Assembly: GCA_963932465.1 (NCBI GenBank)
Contig: OZ010794.1
Location: 214,657,748 to 214,721,747, forward strand
Source of the DNA: Maratus speciosus
Taxonomy: Eukaryota > Arthropoda > Arachnida > Araneae > Salticidae
Length of the DNA stretch: 64,000 nt
Reading direction: 5' to 3'
A model generated the notes under the pieces. It was not told the DNA's origin, ran no database searches, and saw nothing but the letters and a program-made list of their open reading frames with translations. A program made the position numbers and the translations under genes. Position 1 is the stretch's first letter; each line of letters starts with the position of its first letter. Of the stretch, positions 44,152-54,624 are shown piece after piece.

Positions 44152-44719
44152 TCTACTATATATTTACAACGGAAATTTGTATTTCATTCCGATTGTTTAT
44201 AATACTTTCGTAGGATATACCACAATTAGTTAGGTAATAATTTTGGAAAGGTTTTAGTGTTACATATTGTTCAAGGTTACTTAGTTATAGAGAAACAGTA
44301 AAAGTTCAAAAATTAAGTGAACCTGATTATGAAAGTTTAGCCTTTTTAAAAAAAATCTACAGAACATATTTTGTTACAAGTGGCCCTGTTGCATGACTTT
44401 TAGGAATGGTGTTAGTATATACGATTTCATTATATGTTGATTAGTTACAGAGGTATTCATTCCTGTTGTCATAACGGTCTCATTACCCGACCATAAGTGG
44501 GCTGTTTATAATCAACTAAAACAATTACTTCTTATGTGCTAAATTTTGTCCAACGCTTAAGATAACATTATATCGCAATGGCGTTCGCATCGTTTTCAGT
44601 AATGTGCAAGGTCAAGCTGAAGATCCATATTGTTTAAAATACAAGTTCAAATTCACCATTTAGTTTAATCCAAGGTTCATTTGGAAATATTGACCAGCGC
44701 AGCGGGCATAGCCTGCTAG
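44152..44719 (+). mobile_element. short non-autonomous Helitron, 568 bp
   Basis: The 5' end TCTACTATATATTTACAACG + GAAATTTG and the 3' end GACCAGCGCAGCGGGCATAG followed by CCTGCTAG fit Helitron rules: initial TC, terminal CTAG, and a 3' hairpin (AGCGGGC / GCCTGCT around ATA). It inserted next to a (TA)n tract (44720-44738). No coding capacity. The same 3' end occurs at 35811-35830. Confidence 0.75.
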
Positions 44720-44840
44720 TATATATATATATATATATAATTTTTAGAGAGAGAGAATGAGAATTTCTAGTATTTCTGGTTTTCACTTGGGATTATTTAT
44801 AAATGCATATATGCAAAAATCAGTGTTTTGAATTTAACAG

Positions 44841-44980
44841 TTTTTTTTTTTTTTTTTTTTTTTGCAATCGTATATACCCAATTCACACCAGAAAATCAAA
44901 ATAGTAATATTTGCTTTAATTAATAACAGACATTCCATATTTAAATAAAGCGAAATTAACCATTGGAACTTTCTGGTGTA
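44841..44980. mobile_element. core-bearing hairpin next to poly(T)
   Basis: A 23 T run (44841-44863) is followed by inverted arms: TTCACACCAGAAAATC, AATATTTGCTTTAATTAA, then TATTTAAATAAAGCGAAATT and ACTTTCTGGTGTAA. TTTAACAG lies to the left and TTAAAGGGTTATAG to the right (about 45031), so it may be a decayed TTAA-type element. Confidence 0.5.
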
Positions 44981-45049
44981 ACGTCAGGTTCTCTGAACTA
45001 CGCAAGTTCTAGAACGTATTCTATCAAGGGAATTAAAGGGTTATAGTTA

Positions 45050-45530
45050 AGTTACATAAAATAAATAACTATATAAATTAAGGTATTTGGAGACATACTT
45101 ATTAAAATATTTACTAGTTTGCAATATTTTAGCGTAAAACAGCTACTCGACAGTAGTTTTTATTTGTGATGCAGATGTGCAACAGAAGACAATATTGACG
45201 TATTATATGAAAAATGTGTCTCTTATTTTTCGAAAAAAAAATCGCGTATTTAAGGTTTAAAACTTATTACCAGGAAGACTCGTCACCCTTTACTTTTCGG
45301 AAAATTGAGAAAATGTCAATGTTGCAGTTCTTTTTTTATTTTGGCTTTACACGTTGTTCGCTTGTATATTCTATCAAAGTTACAAAAATATTCGTTGACC
45401 ATAAAATGTGAAAAGGGTATTTTTGATGCATCCTTTAAACGAATCATAGTGGCTATTTTTGTATTAATGTTTTTGCGTTTAAGTTTTTTTATGATATGTA
45501 TAATTTAAGTGCTAAAACTTCTATATATAT
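45050..45530. other. no gene recognised
   Basis: AT-rich with two overlapping short plus-strand frames (45214-45411, 45305-45508) without motifs. Confidence 0.4.
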
Positions 45531-45533
45531 TTC

Positions 45534-45756
45534 TTAACCCGTTCAGGGGCGGTGGTGTGTTTATGAAATCAGTTAATTTTAATTCCTGAATGCCACAATG
45601 ACACCAGAATTTGGGGCAAATATTTTCCATTTAATATGTATGCAAAATAAATATTTTTCATGCTTACTAATTAATTGTTTAGTAAATTCCGGTGCTATTC
45701 ATTTATTTCAACAGTTTAGCATTGAAAATACTTTGCCCTTTAAATGGTCCGTTTAA
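45534..45756 (-). mobile_element. TTAA-type MITE, GGGGCGGTGG subfamily
   Basis: TTAA then CCCGTTCAGGGGCGGTGGTG on the left. The interior has GTTAATTTTAATTCCTGAAT, GCCACAATGACACCAGAAT and TTCCGGTGC. The right end (TGGTCCG) is damaged and runs directly into the TTAA of the next element. Same type and orientation as 53697-53910; the segment GCCACAATGACACCAG also occurs in the copy at 61715-62728. Confidence 0.7.
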
Positions 45757-45969
45757 CCCTTACCGGCGCGGAGTAATTCTGTTTATAAACTGATGAAATA
45801 ATGGACTGACACCGCAATTTATAAACGAATTTATTAGAAAATATGAACTTGTTTATTTTCATGTACATATAATAGGAAAATTTTAGTTAAATATACTTGG
45901 TGCCGTTTGTCAATTTTGAAATTAAAATTAGGTGTCCTTTTTTAAGGACACCGCGCCAGAAAGGGTTAT
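45753..45969 (+). mobile_element. TTAA-type MITE, CCGGCGCGG ends
   Basis: TTAA then CCCTTACCGGCGCGGAG on the left; CCGCGCCAGAAAGGG then TTAT on the right. The interior has GACTGACACCGCAATTTAT and TACTTGGTGCCGTTTGTC. Beside the right end only is GGTGTCCTTTTTTAAGGACA + CC (45931-45952), a 9 bp stem. Arranged exactly like 15181-15404 but with a different stem sequence. Confidence 0.75.
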
Positions 45970-46617
45970 TCTCTTAATTCAACCACGCTTTTTTTTTTTT
46001 TTTTTTCTTTGACGATCATTAATTTGCATTTCATAAAATAAGGAATCGGTTTTTCAATTTTATAAATAGCCCATTAAAAAACAAAGTAAGATATTACATA
46101 ATGAGTATTTTTTTATTTTTTCACGTGTCGTGAGATGTTATTTATTTTTTCCTTAGCAATTTAGAAATTATATACGTAATGTTGTATAATACATTAGTTA
46201 TAAGGGTATGCAAATGCCAAAGTTTCAAAAAGTTCAAAATTGTAGGAGAAGTAAGGTTCTAAAAATAATTTAATGTTTTGAAAAGTAAGTATTATTTTTT
46301 CTATATTTTGCTGAAATAATTGCTTTTTTTATTCATCAACACATTTTAATTCATGAAGACATTTATAATGATGCGTAAAAAATGTATTATAAATTGCGAA
46401 AATAACTAAATAAAATGGTTCAAAGATAAGAAGTTCATTAAAATTCAAAACTAGAGTGGAGAGTCGAGAAAAAACAAAAAAACTAGAAAACAGTATTCTG
46501 TTTTTTTTTCTGAATTTTGTATATCCCCCGATGAAAGGCTACATATGTGTGTGTGTATATAAATATAGGTAGTACAAAATATAATTCAGTTTTAAGGCTT
46601 AAAAATTTATTTTATAT
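45970..46617. other. no gene recognised
   Basis: AT-rich, with T-rich tracts and a short TGTGTGTG run near 46546. No frames or TIRs. Confidence 0.4.
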
Positions 46618-47190
46618 AAAGTTTTATTTTATTTAAGATGACATAATTCGCATCCCCTGAAGGGTTCCATATTTACGATCCAGTCTTAAACAGCATCTAC
46701 AGAAAGGTTATGCATATGACGTCACTATCGCCGAACAATACACAAACCCAGCAAAGAAACCGATGTCGTCATTCAAGAAACTCGACAAAAAAAGGATCTA
46801 ATGATTCACATGCTTGTAACATTAATATGGATACATAAAATTAAATATAGTTAAATTAACTGCATGTTTTATCAGAAATCATATATTTTTTTCAATGTGT
46901 CACGTATTTTAATTACTTTTTTTCAGTTGCATGACAACCAAATGGCAACCAAAAGATATAATTATCTACTATTTTCCAGCTATTTTTTTCTTTACTTTCA
47001 ACAGAAATAGAGTACTTCAGTTGCCAAAATTTTAAAAATTTCGTTAAAAAACACAAAAAAAATAAATATATCAAAAATAAATTGACATGACGTTTTCAAA
47101 CAAATTGCATTTATAAGTACTTTTTTCCCAATACGTCGGTATAAAAATTGACAATATGGGAAACTTAGAAGTTTAAAAAAATTCAATAGA
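46618..47190 (+). repeat. dispersed repeat, first copy
   Basis: Aligns with 55970-56470. Shared landmarks are ATGACATAATTCGCATCC / ATGACGTCATTTGCATCC, CCAGTCTTAAACAGCATC, GCATATGACGTCA, CACGTATTTTAATT, ATCTCAAAAATAAATTGA-like and CAAACAAATTGCATTTA. Non-coding; the frame at 46998-47186 is not conserved as protein. Confidence 0.75.
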
Positions 47191-48375
47191 GATTATCAGT
47201 ATTTAACAGTACAATGATACATAAGCTTTATTTTATGGCTGGCTTCTGTAACGGAACGTTGTTTTTTAGAGGCAACATTTTAATTGCTGGCTGAAAGAAA
47301 TAGCATATCGGGGGGATAAAAAACAGGAATCTGGATAAGTAAAAACCCGGGAAATGTCATTATTAGTAATACATCATTAGTTAAAGAGAATTCTTGTATA
47401 ATTTATACATTATTATTTTCTTTCGTCAAATATATTTATTGTACTAACACTAGAAATTTTCTAAAAAAATAAATCAAAATTTACTTTTTAAAAATCTTTT
47501 ATCATCTTTTTCGTTGAAGTATTATTTTATTATAAAGGAAAAGCTTTGTAACACAGCATAATCGCTTTAAATAAATATATCCGGAAACCATACGTTTTAT
47601 ATTAAAAGAAAACATTACTATTAATAGTTTTTTTTTACCATAATATCTTCTGCTATCATTTTTTTTAGGATATAGCATTTCATAACAAGTAGTATATAAT
47701 GAATACAGATTGAATAATCTATGAAATGAAACTTCCTTCAAGTAAAATATTGAATCATCACCCTCAGGAAATTCTTATTAACTGCACTTAGGAAATACAA
47801 TTATAGAAATCGATTTAAATATTGTGAGTTGGAGTCTTAAAATACCCAAATTAGAATAAATAAATACATAAACAAAATAGCATATGAATATATCAATAAA
47901 CTCTGAGCACTGTATATTAACAGCTAAATGGTATTTTTATGTAAATTATACATTAGTCATATTTTAGAACTCATGTAATTATCGTTATTTACCACAAAAA
48001 AATAATACAGTGGATCAATATATTATCAAATATACCCTATATTATTTTTTTTGTAGCATTTATAATTTTATAAGATAAGATGTGGCTTGCGATATGCGAC
48101 TTTCCACTCCATTTATGTATGTCCGGAAGGAAGTAATGTGTTTAAAAATAAAACATAATCAGAATAGTTTTTTATGAGTTATATTGTCTTTATTATTTTC
48201 TGGAGAATATAGCATTACACAATGTGTACTGTGTTATACTGTTTTAAAAAAGATAACTTTGAAATAAAGATTTATTCAGGAATAAATATTAAAAAAATGC
48301 CTCCAATTTATTTTATTTAATGATGCGTTGAAATTACGATTATATGAAAATATCTCGCTAAGAGGTTTTCGAATT
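47191..48375. other. no gene recognised
   Basis: Long AT-rich interval with no inverted or tandem structure above background. The minus-strand frame 47502-47741 has no motif. Confidence 0.4.
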
Positions 48376-48549
48376 ATTGGGTCGATCGGAAAATCGTGTC
48401 GTATTGGGAAAATCAATTCGTACCGGAAAATTCTGCCCGGTAATTATTTGACATTAGATATCGGAATCAATGTCTAATAATTAAATGGTAGAATTATCCG
48501 GTACAAATTGATCTTCCCAGCACGACGCGACTTTCCGATCGACCCAATA
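48376..48549. mobile_element. palindromic MITE, GGGTCGATCGG ends
   Basis: The ends are GGGTCGATCGGAAAATCGTG and CGCGACTTTCCGATCGACCC. The arms continue with TCAATTCGTACCGGAAAATT and its partner. The centre GACATTAGATATCGGAATCA + ATGTC is a further small hairpin. Better preserved than the copy at 10263-10431. Confidence 0.85.
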
Positions 48550-48567
48550 TTGCAATGGCTATATTTG

Positions 48568-48719
48568 CATAGTTGCCAACCTCATGACGGTACTTTTATC
48601 AATATTTTTATACAGAAATATTTGTTTTATGCAGTCATTCAATTTCGGAAATTAAATTAATCAAATGTTTTTGTAAAAATTTACTGGTATTGGAAAAAAT
48701 CGGGAGTTTGGCAACTATG
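48568..48719. mobile_element. hairpin MITE, CATAGTTGCCAAC ends
   Basis: The ends are CATAGTTGCCAACCTCATGA and GGGAGTTTGGCAACTATG. The arms hold ATTTTTATACAGAAATATTT and AAAAATTTACTGGTATTG, the shared core. Relative at 63690-63833. No clear target duplication. Confidence 0.75.
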
Positions 48720-49397
48720 TATTTGTCATATTATTATAGTTTCAAAAGAATATATTTTATCAAAAGGTTACTGTCCGTTTGTTCTCACAACTCCTCCTAA
48801 TAGAATATAAAACTCTTGGCAATCAAATTATTACAAGTTATCTTCACAGATCATAGGATGTCAGAAGTTATCTCAGAATTACAAAATTAAATTAGTTTTC
48901 GATACATTTTTTTTGTATTTTTTAATGACATTTTTTAAATGGTTGTAACTAAGGTACTCCATTTTTGTTCAAACAAAACAGCATGCAAGTAAAAAGGAAA
49001 TATTGTATTACTATATATTTTTATTGTTATTTTTTCATACAAACTAAAAATAATAAAAAAAAGTAATTAAAATACGCGCTATATAAAGTTAATCTTCTTC
49101 TATAAAACCTGGTGAATAATTAATTAGTGCCAAAAAAACTGAAAGAGTGCAATTTTATTAATCAGTGCAAATTAAGATTTTCCGAATATGAAGAAAATAT
49201 AAATAAATGACTTCTGATGGAACAGGGAGTTATTAGAAACTACTCGTATATTTAATTTTCAGTATCCATGTTAATGTTATACAATAATGAATACAGATAA
49301 ATCATTAGATACCAGAACTTATTTTCGGAAATTCTTGAATATAGGCATCGCTTTTTTGCGGATATCTGTTCGCTGCACAATTGTGACGCCATATGCA
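48720..49397. other. no gene recognised
   Basis: AT-rich with no repeats or credible frames noticed. Confidence 0.4.
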
Positions 49398-49690
49398 TAC
49401 TTTCCCACCGCCCCCTGAATAATAGGCCAGAACGCTGACACAAAAATGGCGGCTGCCGAAGGCGGATTTTTTTTTAGCGTAGGTACCGTCCCTTAAATGT
49501 TAACACCACTATTTTATAAAAGAATTCTCTGACTTCTTCCATCTCAGAAAAATACAGCGGGAAAATCTTTAAAAAAATATTGGTACGAATATTTAAGGAC
49601 CGTAAACACGTTGAAAAAAAATCCGCCTTCGGCAGTCGCCATTTTTATTGTCAGCGCTTAAGCCTAGATTTCAAGGGGCGGTGTACTTTC
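49398..49690. mobile_element. palindromic element, GGCGGCTGCCGAAGGCGG arms
   Basis: The left arm is CCACCGCCCCCTGAATAATA, GGCCAGAACGCTGACAC and AATGGCGGCTGCCGAAGGCG. The right arm is the inverted copy ending CAAGGGGCGGTG. Inside, GGTACCGTCCCTTAAATG faces TTTAAGGACCGTAAAC, so arms pair in two blocks. A single arm is also at 22888-22960. Overlapping frames are artefacts. Confidence 0.8.
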
Positions 49691-50812
49691 CTAAGTACAG
49701 TTCAAGACTGTTCTCCATCTCCTTGGAGGCCCTCCACCTCACCTGTCAACTTTAAAATCTTAAAAAATAATTGTTGCTTTACGTAGTCTGAAATGTCTGA
49801 CGTTATTACATCTGTTAAGAATTTCTGGTATGGATTCAGAATTTCCAAATAATACATTCTTGAAATGCGCACTTCAGATTCAAATCGATTAATATATATA
49901 TATATATATATATATTGTCTTTCTTTTCTTTTGCAAAACTGACTTGATCTTATTTAATCATAACCCATATAGCATACATTAGCAGCAAGTTTGATTTTTT
50001 CTCACATTATCTGGCCGTGACAAATTTGAATTGAGAAATTCGCAGCAAATTTCCTGCAAGGTATACCATCCCCCACATGCATGAGTAGTTTTTTATAAAA
50101 CTGACGGCAGGACTGTCTTTAATTCACGAAAGTGATGAAACCAAAAAAATCCATCTGTTAAAAGAATAAACAATCAGCACATACGCAGAAATTATAGAAA
50201 TTTTATTCGGTTGACACCGCTTTTTAAGCTATACTTTTCAAATACCAAAAAAAAAAAAAAAAAAAAAAAAAACCGCTTGGTTTGAAAAAGTACAAATATT
50301 ACCTTAACTTGTTTATGGTGATGAAAACGATGCATGTACCTTCTAATGGTGTGTTCACAACAATAGATCAGGACTATGGATGCCTTCGACGGGGTGAAAC
50401 CTGCAGTGTAACAGTTGTAAGCAGATAGTGGGGCATAGAAAAATTACTACTTTGCAGTAAGTTTGCAGTATTTTTCATCACTTGTTTGCCGTTAATTTGC
50501 AATACATTTGATACAGCATGAATTTATCTTGCACGACAAGTTCGCTGCAAGTTCAAAGTGTTTTTACTTCGGTGCTTGCGTTAACTTGCTGCAGTCTTAT
50601 TATGAACTTTCAGTCTTGTCATGCTGAGTTTGCTGCAACTTTGCAGATTTTCAAAGCAAGTCTGCTGTAAATTTTCTGAAAATTAAAAATGCTATCTGGG
50701 AAGCCTTGTTCCAAAATAGAAACAGTGTAAGCAGAAACACTTTCAATTAAAAAAATAATAGCTGATAAATACATTTTTGATAGTCCTTTCAATCTCTTCA
50801 CCACGACGTTAT
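49691..50812. other. no gene; simple repeats and a TTTGCAGT-rich patch
   Basis: Contains (TA)n at 49891-49914 and a 26 A run at 50247-50272. The stretch 50400-50680 has the word TTTGCAGTA or TTTGCTGCAA repeated irregularly (AAGTTTGCAGTATTTT, GTTCGCTGCAAGTTC, GAGTTTGCTGCAACTTTGC). No element boundaries identified. Confidence 0.45.
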
Positions 50813-50975
50813 TTATGAAAGTGTAAATAAATTTAAGTCCAAACTACGCGAGCTTAAATACAGGTTAGATTCCCTTAGAAAGACCCCCACGAAGGGCACT
50901 CCCCCTCCTCTTAGGGCCTATATACCTCGTGTTGATATTTGGCCGTCATAAACACAACCAACCAGCCAACCAAAC
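50813..50975 (+). mobile_element. possible 3' end of a non-LTR retrotransposon
   Basis: A locally GC-richer segment (CCCACGAAGGGCACTCCCCC, TTAGGGCCTATATACCTCG) ends in a low-complexity tail, ACACAACCAACCAGCCAACC + AAAC. Short tails of this type close some LINE-like elements, but no reverse-transcriptase frame precedes it and no target duplication was identified. Confidence 0.25.
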
Positions 50976-51081
50976 TACGTGTTATTTCAAATATCTCTAA
51001 ATTTAATTTATATTATAAAAATTTAGCCAGTTAACTTGTATAAATATTGTCATATTTTGTTTTATTATTCAGACTACTCTT

Positions 51082-51291
51082 TTAACCCATTGAGGGGGAG
51101 GCAAAAATGTTTCTAAAAATATTAAGTTTCACCGGAGTAATCGAAAAATTTTATTTTTAAGTGACAAAAAGCAATCTTTCAACGATTTTCCTCCAAAGTT
51201 AAAAACATAAAATTTAGTTAAAATTTTCTGGTGAAAATCTTCTTTAAATTAGGTGGGATATATTTTATCCCACCGCCCCTCAAGGGGTTAA
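51082..51291 (+). mobile_element. TTAA-flanked MITE, CCCCTTGAGGGGC subfamily variant
   Basis: TTAA on both sides; ends CCCATTGAGGGGGAGGCAAA and CCGCCCCTCAAGGGG. Internal arms are GTTTCACCGGAGTAATCG and TTAAAATTTTCTGGTGAAAA. Beside the right end only is GGTGGGATATATTTTATCCC + ACC (51252-51274), a 9 bp stem. Nearly the same as 62748-62956. Confidence 0.85.
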
Positions 51292-51408
51292 GCTATTCAA
51301 AGCATATTTCAATATCTATTATTTTTCTTATGTTGTTTAAGAACTGATTTTTCTTATGATGGATTTCATAAATTGTTTTGAATAAAATATCCCATCAACA
51401 TTTTATTC

Positions 51409-51585
51409 CAGGGTTGCCACGCTTCAGGGAATTTTCCAGGTAAAAGATCAGTATTTGTTTATAGAAAAATAAATCTAGGTTAAACGTAAGAAATTCCGCC
51501 GTATTTAAGGAGAGATTTTCTACAAGAAAATACTGGTACCGAAGAATTCCCATGTCTGGAAATTCCCTGAAGCGTGGCAACCCTG
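51409..51585. mobile_element. palindromic MITE, CAGGGTTGCCACG ends
   Basis: The ends are CAGGGTTGCCACGCTTCAGG and CCTGAAGCGTGGCAACCCTG, both bordered by TATTC (a 5 bp direct repeat). The arms hold GATCAGTATTTGTTTATAGA and CAAGAAAATACTGGTACCGA with GCCGTATTTAAGGAGAG. Among the best-preserved elements in the window. Confidence 0.85.
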
Positions 51586-51599
51586 TATTCGGAGCATTT

Positions 51600-52079
51600 A
51601 TATTTACTCGGTAACGTAATACCGATTTAATTTAATTAATAATACTAAATGTTTCGTTTAATTATCACAACCTATATCTCCAGATACATTTCTGCAAATT
51701 ACCACGAAGTAAATATTTCGTAATACAAAGCCCCAAAGGAACTGGTAAAAAAAGCACACTAGAGAATTTTAAAGCATATATATCTTGAACAAAATTAAAT
51801 AAATGTTTAAATATTTATATTTTACAAAATATTAAAATTGCCTAATTATGCTTTGGGGGATTTTTGTAAAACATACTGTGTTAATTTAGATTTTTCACTT
51901 TTTGAAACCTTTTTCTTTTCTAAATGTAGTAGTTTGAAAAACAAGCTATTTTTTCATTAATCATTCATATTCATATTCCTTAGCAGGAGAATTAGAGTAA
52001 TAATAATATATATATATATATATATACGACTGCTTTGAAAAGTATGAAGTACTTTTAAAAATGTGTAATTGCACACTGA
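51600..52079. other. no gene recognised
   Basis: AT-rich. A (TA)n tract lies at 52008-52025. Confidence 0.4.
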
Positions 52080-52198
52080 TATCACTAAAATTTTATATTT
52101 ATCATTGAGTTATTGTATCATCCAATCTCAGCGATTCAACAAGTCGGCTATTTCTTTAAAAAATAATTGGTATCCAGCAGACTACAGTTTGACATCCC
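52080..52198. mobile_element. right part of a CAGGGG hAT MITE
   Basis: ATCACTAAAATTTTATATTT, TCTCAGCGATTCAACAAGTC and GACTACAGTTTGACATCCCTG match the hAT MITEs at 18583 and 53033. The left terminal 20 bp or so is missing. Confidence 0.65.
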
Positions 52199-52289
52199 TG
52201 ATGTACAGGTTCAGATTTCGCTTTCGACAGGAACAGCATTCGTTGAAAATGGAAGTCTGTCTCTTGCTTGTCCTTATTTCCTCCATATA

Positions 52290-52480
52290 CAGGGTGTATC
52301 CGTACTGCGGTTACAAACTTTCAGGACAGATAGAGTACACCTAGACGATGGGAAATCACATAGCAAAACATGGTCGGAAATGCTTTCCTGGCGCGTTATT
52401 GGCGACACAAAACACAAGAAAGACAGGGCACGACTTATTTTTGATCTAATGATTGATGATTTAATCAGTGTTGCCAGATA
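52290..52480 (+). mobile_element. one end of a mariner-like element
   Basis: TA followed by CAGGGTGTATCCGTACTGCG resembles the CAGGGTG termini of TA-targeting elements (compare 14769). The downstream GC-richer sequence (CTTTCAGGACAGATAGAGTA, GGCGCGTTATTGGCGACAC) has open frames on both strands but no recognised transposase motif. No inverted partner end was found, so it is probably truncated. Confidence 0.35.
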
Positions 52481-52499
52481 GTCAAAAGTCAATTTCCGA

Positions 52500-52680
52500 A
52501 AAATTTCCCCAAATCAGTGTTTTTTTCGCAAAAATCCCCAACTCAGTTTTTAATCAAAAAGGGAATTTTTAAATTTTCAATTTACTACTATAAAAATATT
52601 TAAGTAATTTAAGCTCAAAATTTTCCCCCAAATCAAGTCTTTTTTTGAAAAAATTCCCCATGTACAAAAAACAATCTTTT
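52500..52680. repeat. CCCCAAATCA tandem pair
   Basis: AATTTCCCCAAATCAGTGTT at about 52501 and TTTTCCCCCAAATCAAGTCT at about 52620 are similar, same-orientation units, each followed by AAAATCCCCA / AAATTCCCCA. Old duplication of about 120 bp. Confidence 0.5.
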
Positions 52681-52785
52681 AAACTGGGCTGAATGCATTT
52701 TCTGTAGCTACATTAAGAGAATTAGAGATATATTTTGCAGTGACAAGTTATTTTACGCTTGTTTTTAAAAGTATTGCTGGGCTCC

Positions 52786-52959
52786 CAAATGGTCCGCCAA
52801 CTGAATACCAATATTTTTTAAAGAAAATATTTCTTTTTAGAATTTTTTTACAAACCGCACCGAAACCGCCTTTGAAAGTTAATTCTAGCGCAAACTTACC
52901 ATAAAATTTTCAGTCAAAATTTATTGGTATTCAGTTGGCGGACCATTTTGGAGTCCTGG
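52786..52959. mobile_element. palindromic MITE, GGTCCGCCAACTG arms
   Basis: CTCCCAAATGGTCCGCCAAC, then TGAATACCAATATTTTTTAA, face AATTTATTGGTATTCAGTTG and GCGGACCATTTTGGAGTCC. TATTG lies just outside both ends. The arms include the AATACCA-type core. Confidence 0.8.
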
Positions 52960-52974
52960 TATTGTTGTTCTATT

Positions 52975-53335
52975 ATTGTATTTTTTCTTGTTCTAGGAAG
53001 CTTTTTAAAATGGGCATATTGTTCATCTATGTCAGGGGTAGCCAACTGTGGCACGCTCGACACCACTACAATTTCATAGTAATCATTACCTTTTCTAATC
53101 ATCGAATCTTAGCGATTTAAAAAGTCGGCTGTTTCTTTAAAAAATTACTGGTATCCGGTGTGCCACAGTTGGATCCCCCTGGTCTATGTTCAACTTTCAT
53201 GATAGTCACGTAGTATATAACTTTAACATTTTTTTCAAGGAAATGTTTATTCTGGATTAACCCTTTGCAATCGAGTGTCGGAAAATAGCCGCCCAATTTT
53301 TATATACTGATTATATTTTTATATTTTACTAGGGG
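52975..53335. repeat. left arm of a 4.7 kb-spanning inverted repeat
   Basis: Aligns in inverted orientation with 57335-57672 over about 340 bp, including TTCTAGGAAGC, GGGCATATTGTTCATC, GTCTATGTTCAAC, CATGATAGTCACGTAGTATA, ACATTTTTTTCAAGGAAATG and CGGAAAATAGCCGC. Both arms contain the same hAT MITE, so the MITE is older than the duplication. Confidence 0.85.
53033..53181. mobile_element. CAGGGGTAGCC hAT MITE
   Basis: The ends are CAGGGGTAGCCAACTGTGGC and GCCACAGTTGGATCCCCCTG, flanked by ATCTATGT and GTCTATGT, a 7 of 8 match to an 8 bp duplication. The arms hold GACACCACTACAATTTCATA and AAATTACTGGTATCCG. Confidence 0.85.
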
Positions 53336-53339
53336 TCTC

Positions 53340-53690
53340 TGCCCCCTGCAAGCTACGCTCGCCAATCCCCGTTCAGACACTGTAGAATCTAAAAGCAAGC
53401 TAATCTGATCGGTTTTAAAAAGATTAGAGAAGATTGAATTATACTGAAAAAACCTGTAGCGATCTCCCTGTAAACGGGTTTCCATTCAATTCCCTTTGAA
53501 TGTAAAAATTTAAGGTAGAATCAGTTGCTGTTAAGACATCCAATGGTTGTTTTCGTGTTTGGTTAAAGAAGATCAGTTAAACATTTGAACAGAAGCTAAA
53601 ATAAAATGAATTAAGTAAACTGAGTCTTTGTTTCTCGGTATTTTTTAACAGCGTTATAAAACGATTGACATAATACAATTACTAAAATTT
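53340..53690. other. no gene recognised
   Basis: A slightly GC-richer patch (53335-53410, GGGGTCTCTGCCCCCTGCAA) has no repeat match or convincing frame; the 53300-53485 minus-strand frame has no motif. Confidence 0.4.
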
Positions 53691-53696
53691 GCTGCT

Positions 53697-53910
53697 TTAA
53701 CACCTTCAAGGGCGGTGGTTCATTTTCTGACCAATTAATTTTAATTCTTAAATGCCGCATTAGCATCAGAATATTCGGATGAAAATTTCCCTTTTATTAA
53801 GTAAGTGAACAAAAGCATTTTTGTATTTCGAAATTTGTTTGTACATTCTGGTGCCATTCACTGATTTCAAGATTTTACGAATAGAAGTGACTTGTCCGTG
53901 AAAGGGTTAA
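53697..53910 (-). mobile_element. TTAA-flanked MITE, CACCTTCAAGGGCGG subfamily
   Basis: TTAA on both sides; ends CACCTTCAAGGGCGGTGGTT and GACTTGTCCGTGAAAGGG. Interior has ACCAATTAATTTTAATTCTT, TTAGCATCAGAATATTCGG and TACATTCTGGTGCCATTC. The one-sided hairpin lies at the left here (GGTTCA...TGACC), so the element is inverted relative to 45753 and 15181. Confidence 0.8.
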
Positions 53911-54550
53911 ATGCATATTAATGTATTTATTATTTTAAAGTTTCCTTTCCCTTTTAATATTCACGTGTAAATACAATTTTCAGGACATAATTTTTAATAT
54001 TTTCCTGCCTTTAACACGTACGCGTTATTAGTAATTTTAAAGTTTTTTTTCTGTTTTTAACAGTCACGTGAAAGTAAATTTTTAATCGTTAGGAAATATT
54101 ATTCTTTGCGCTGTTTTTAAAATTGAAAACAATCTCTATAATAATAGCCTAAGTCATGTGACTATCATCAACAGCTCCAGGCGGATCCCTTTGCTGTTTA
54201 TATTCCAGGAGGCCATTTTGGTACTTTAATGCTAGCCAGTCATAGTGTGTGATAAGTCGCCGAATATTGTTCTATCCCCATTATTTCGTTTATATTATAA
54301 TCGTCCAAGTCATGTAACTGCCATAAACAACGGGCTGATTCCTTCGCTTTTCATAAGAAAGGTTTCCATTTTGATTAAAGAATCAAAAATATTTTTTCGA
54401 ATAAAACTACATAAAAGTGTCCATGACCACAAAGAATTCCTGGTACTTTTATGTTAGCCGGGTTAAAACCTCGCCAATAGCTTTTTTTTAACTCGCCAAT
54501 TAGCATTTTTTTTTTTTCGAGTGGTAAATTAAACCGGTGCTACTTGGTTA
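53911..54550. other. no gene recognised
   Basis: AT-rich; short direct similarity between 54000-54060 and 53930-54000 (TTTCCTTTCCCTTTTAATATTC... / TTTTTTTTCTGTTTTTAACAGTC). No confident feature. Confidence 0.35.
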
Positions 54551-54624
54551 TCCCATCGACCAAAAATCTGCCGCCAAACTATAAGATTAAATAAAAATAG
54601 CAAATAAAGCCTTTGTGCAACAAT

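Noticed and set aside
50880..50975. Firm assignment to a named LINE family from the AACCAACCAGCC tail
   Set aside because: Tail alone is not diagnostic and no reverse-transcriptase sequence is present; reported only as a weak possibility.
52167..52492. Overlapping frames on both strands around the mariner-like end
   Set aside because: Frames are open on both strands because the patch is GC-richer; no transposase catalytic motif is visible.
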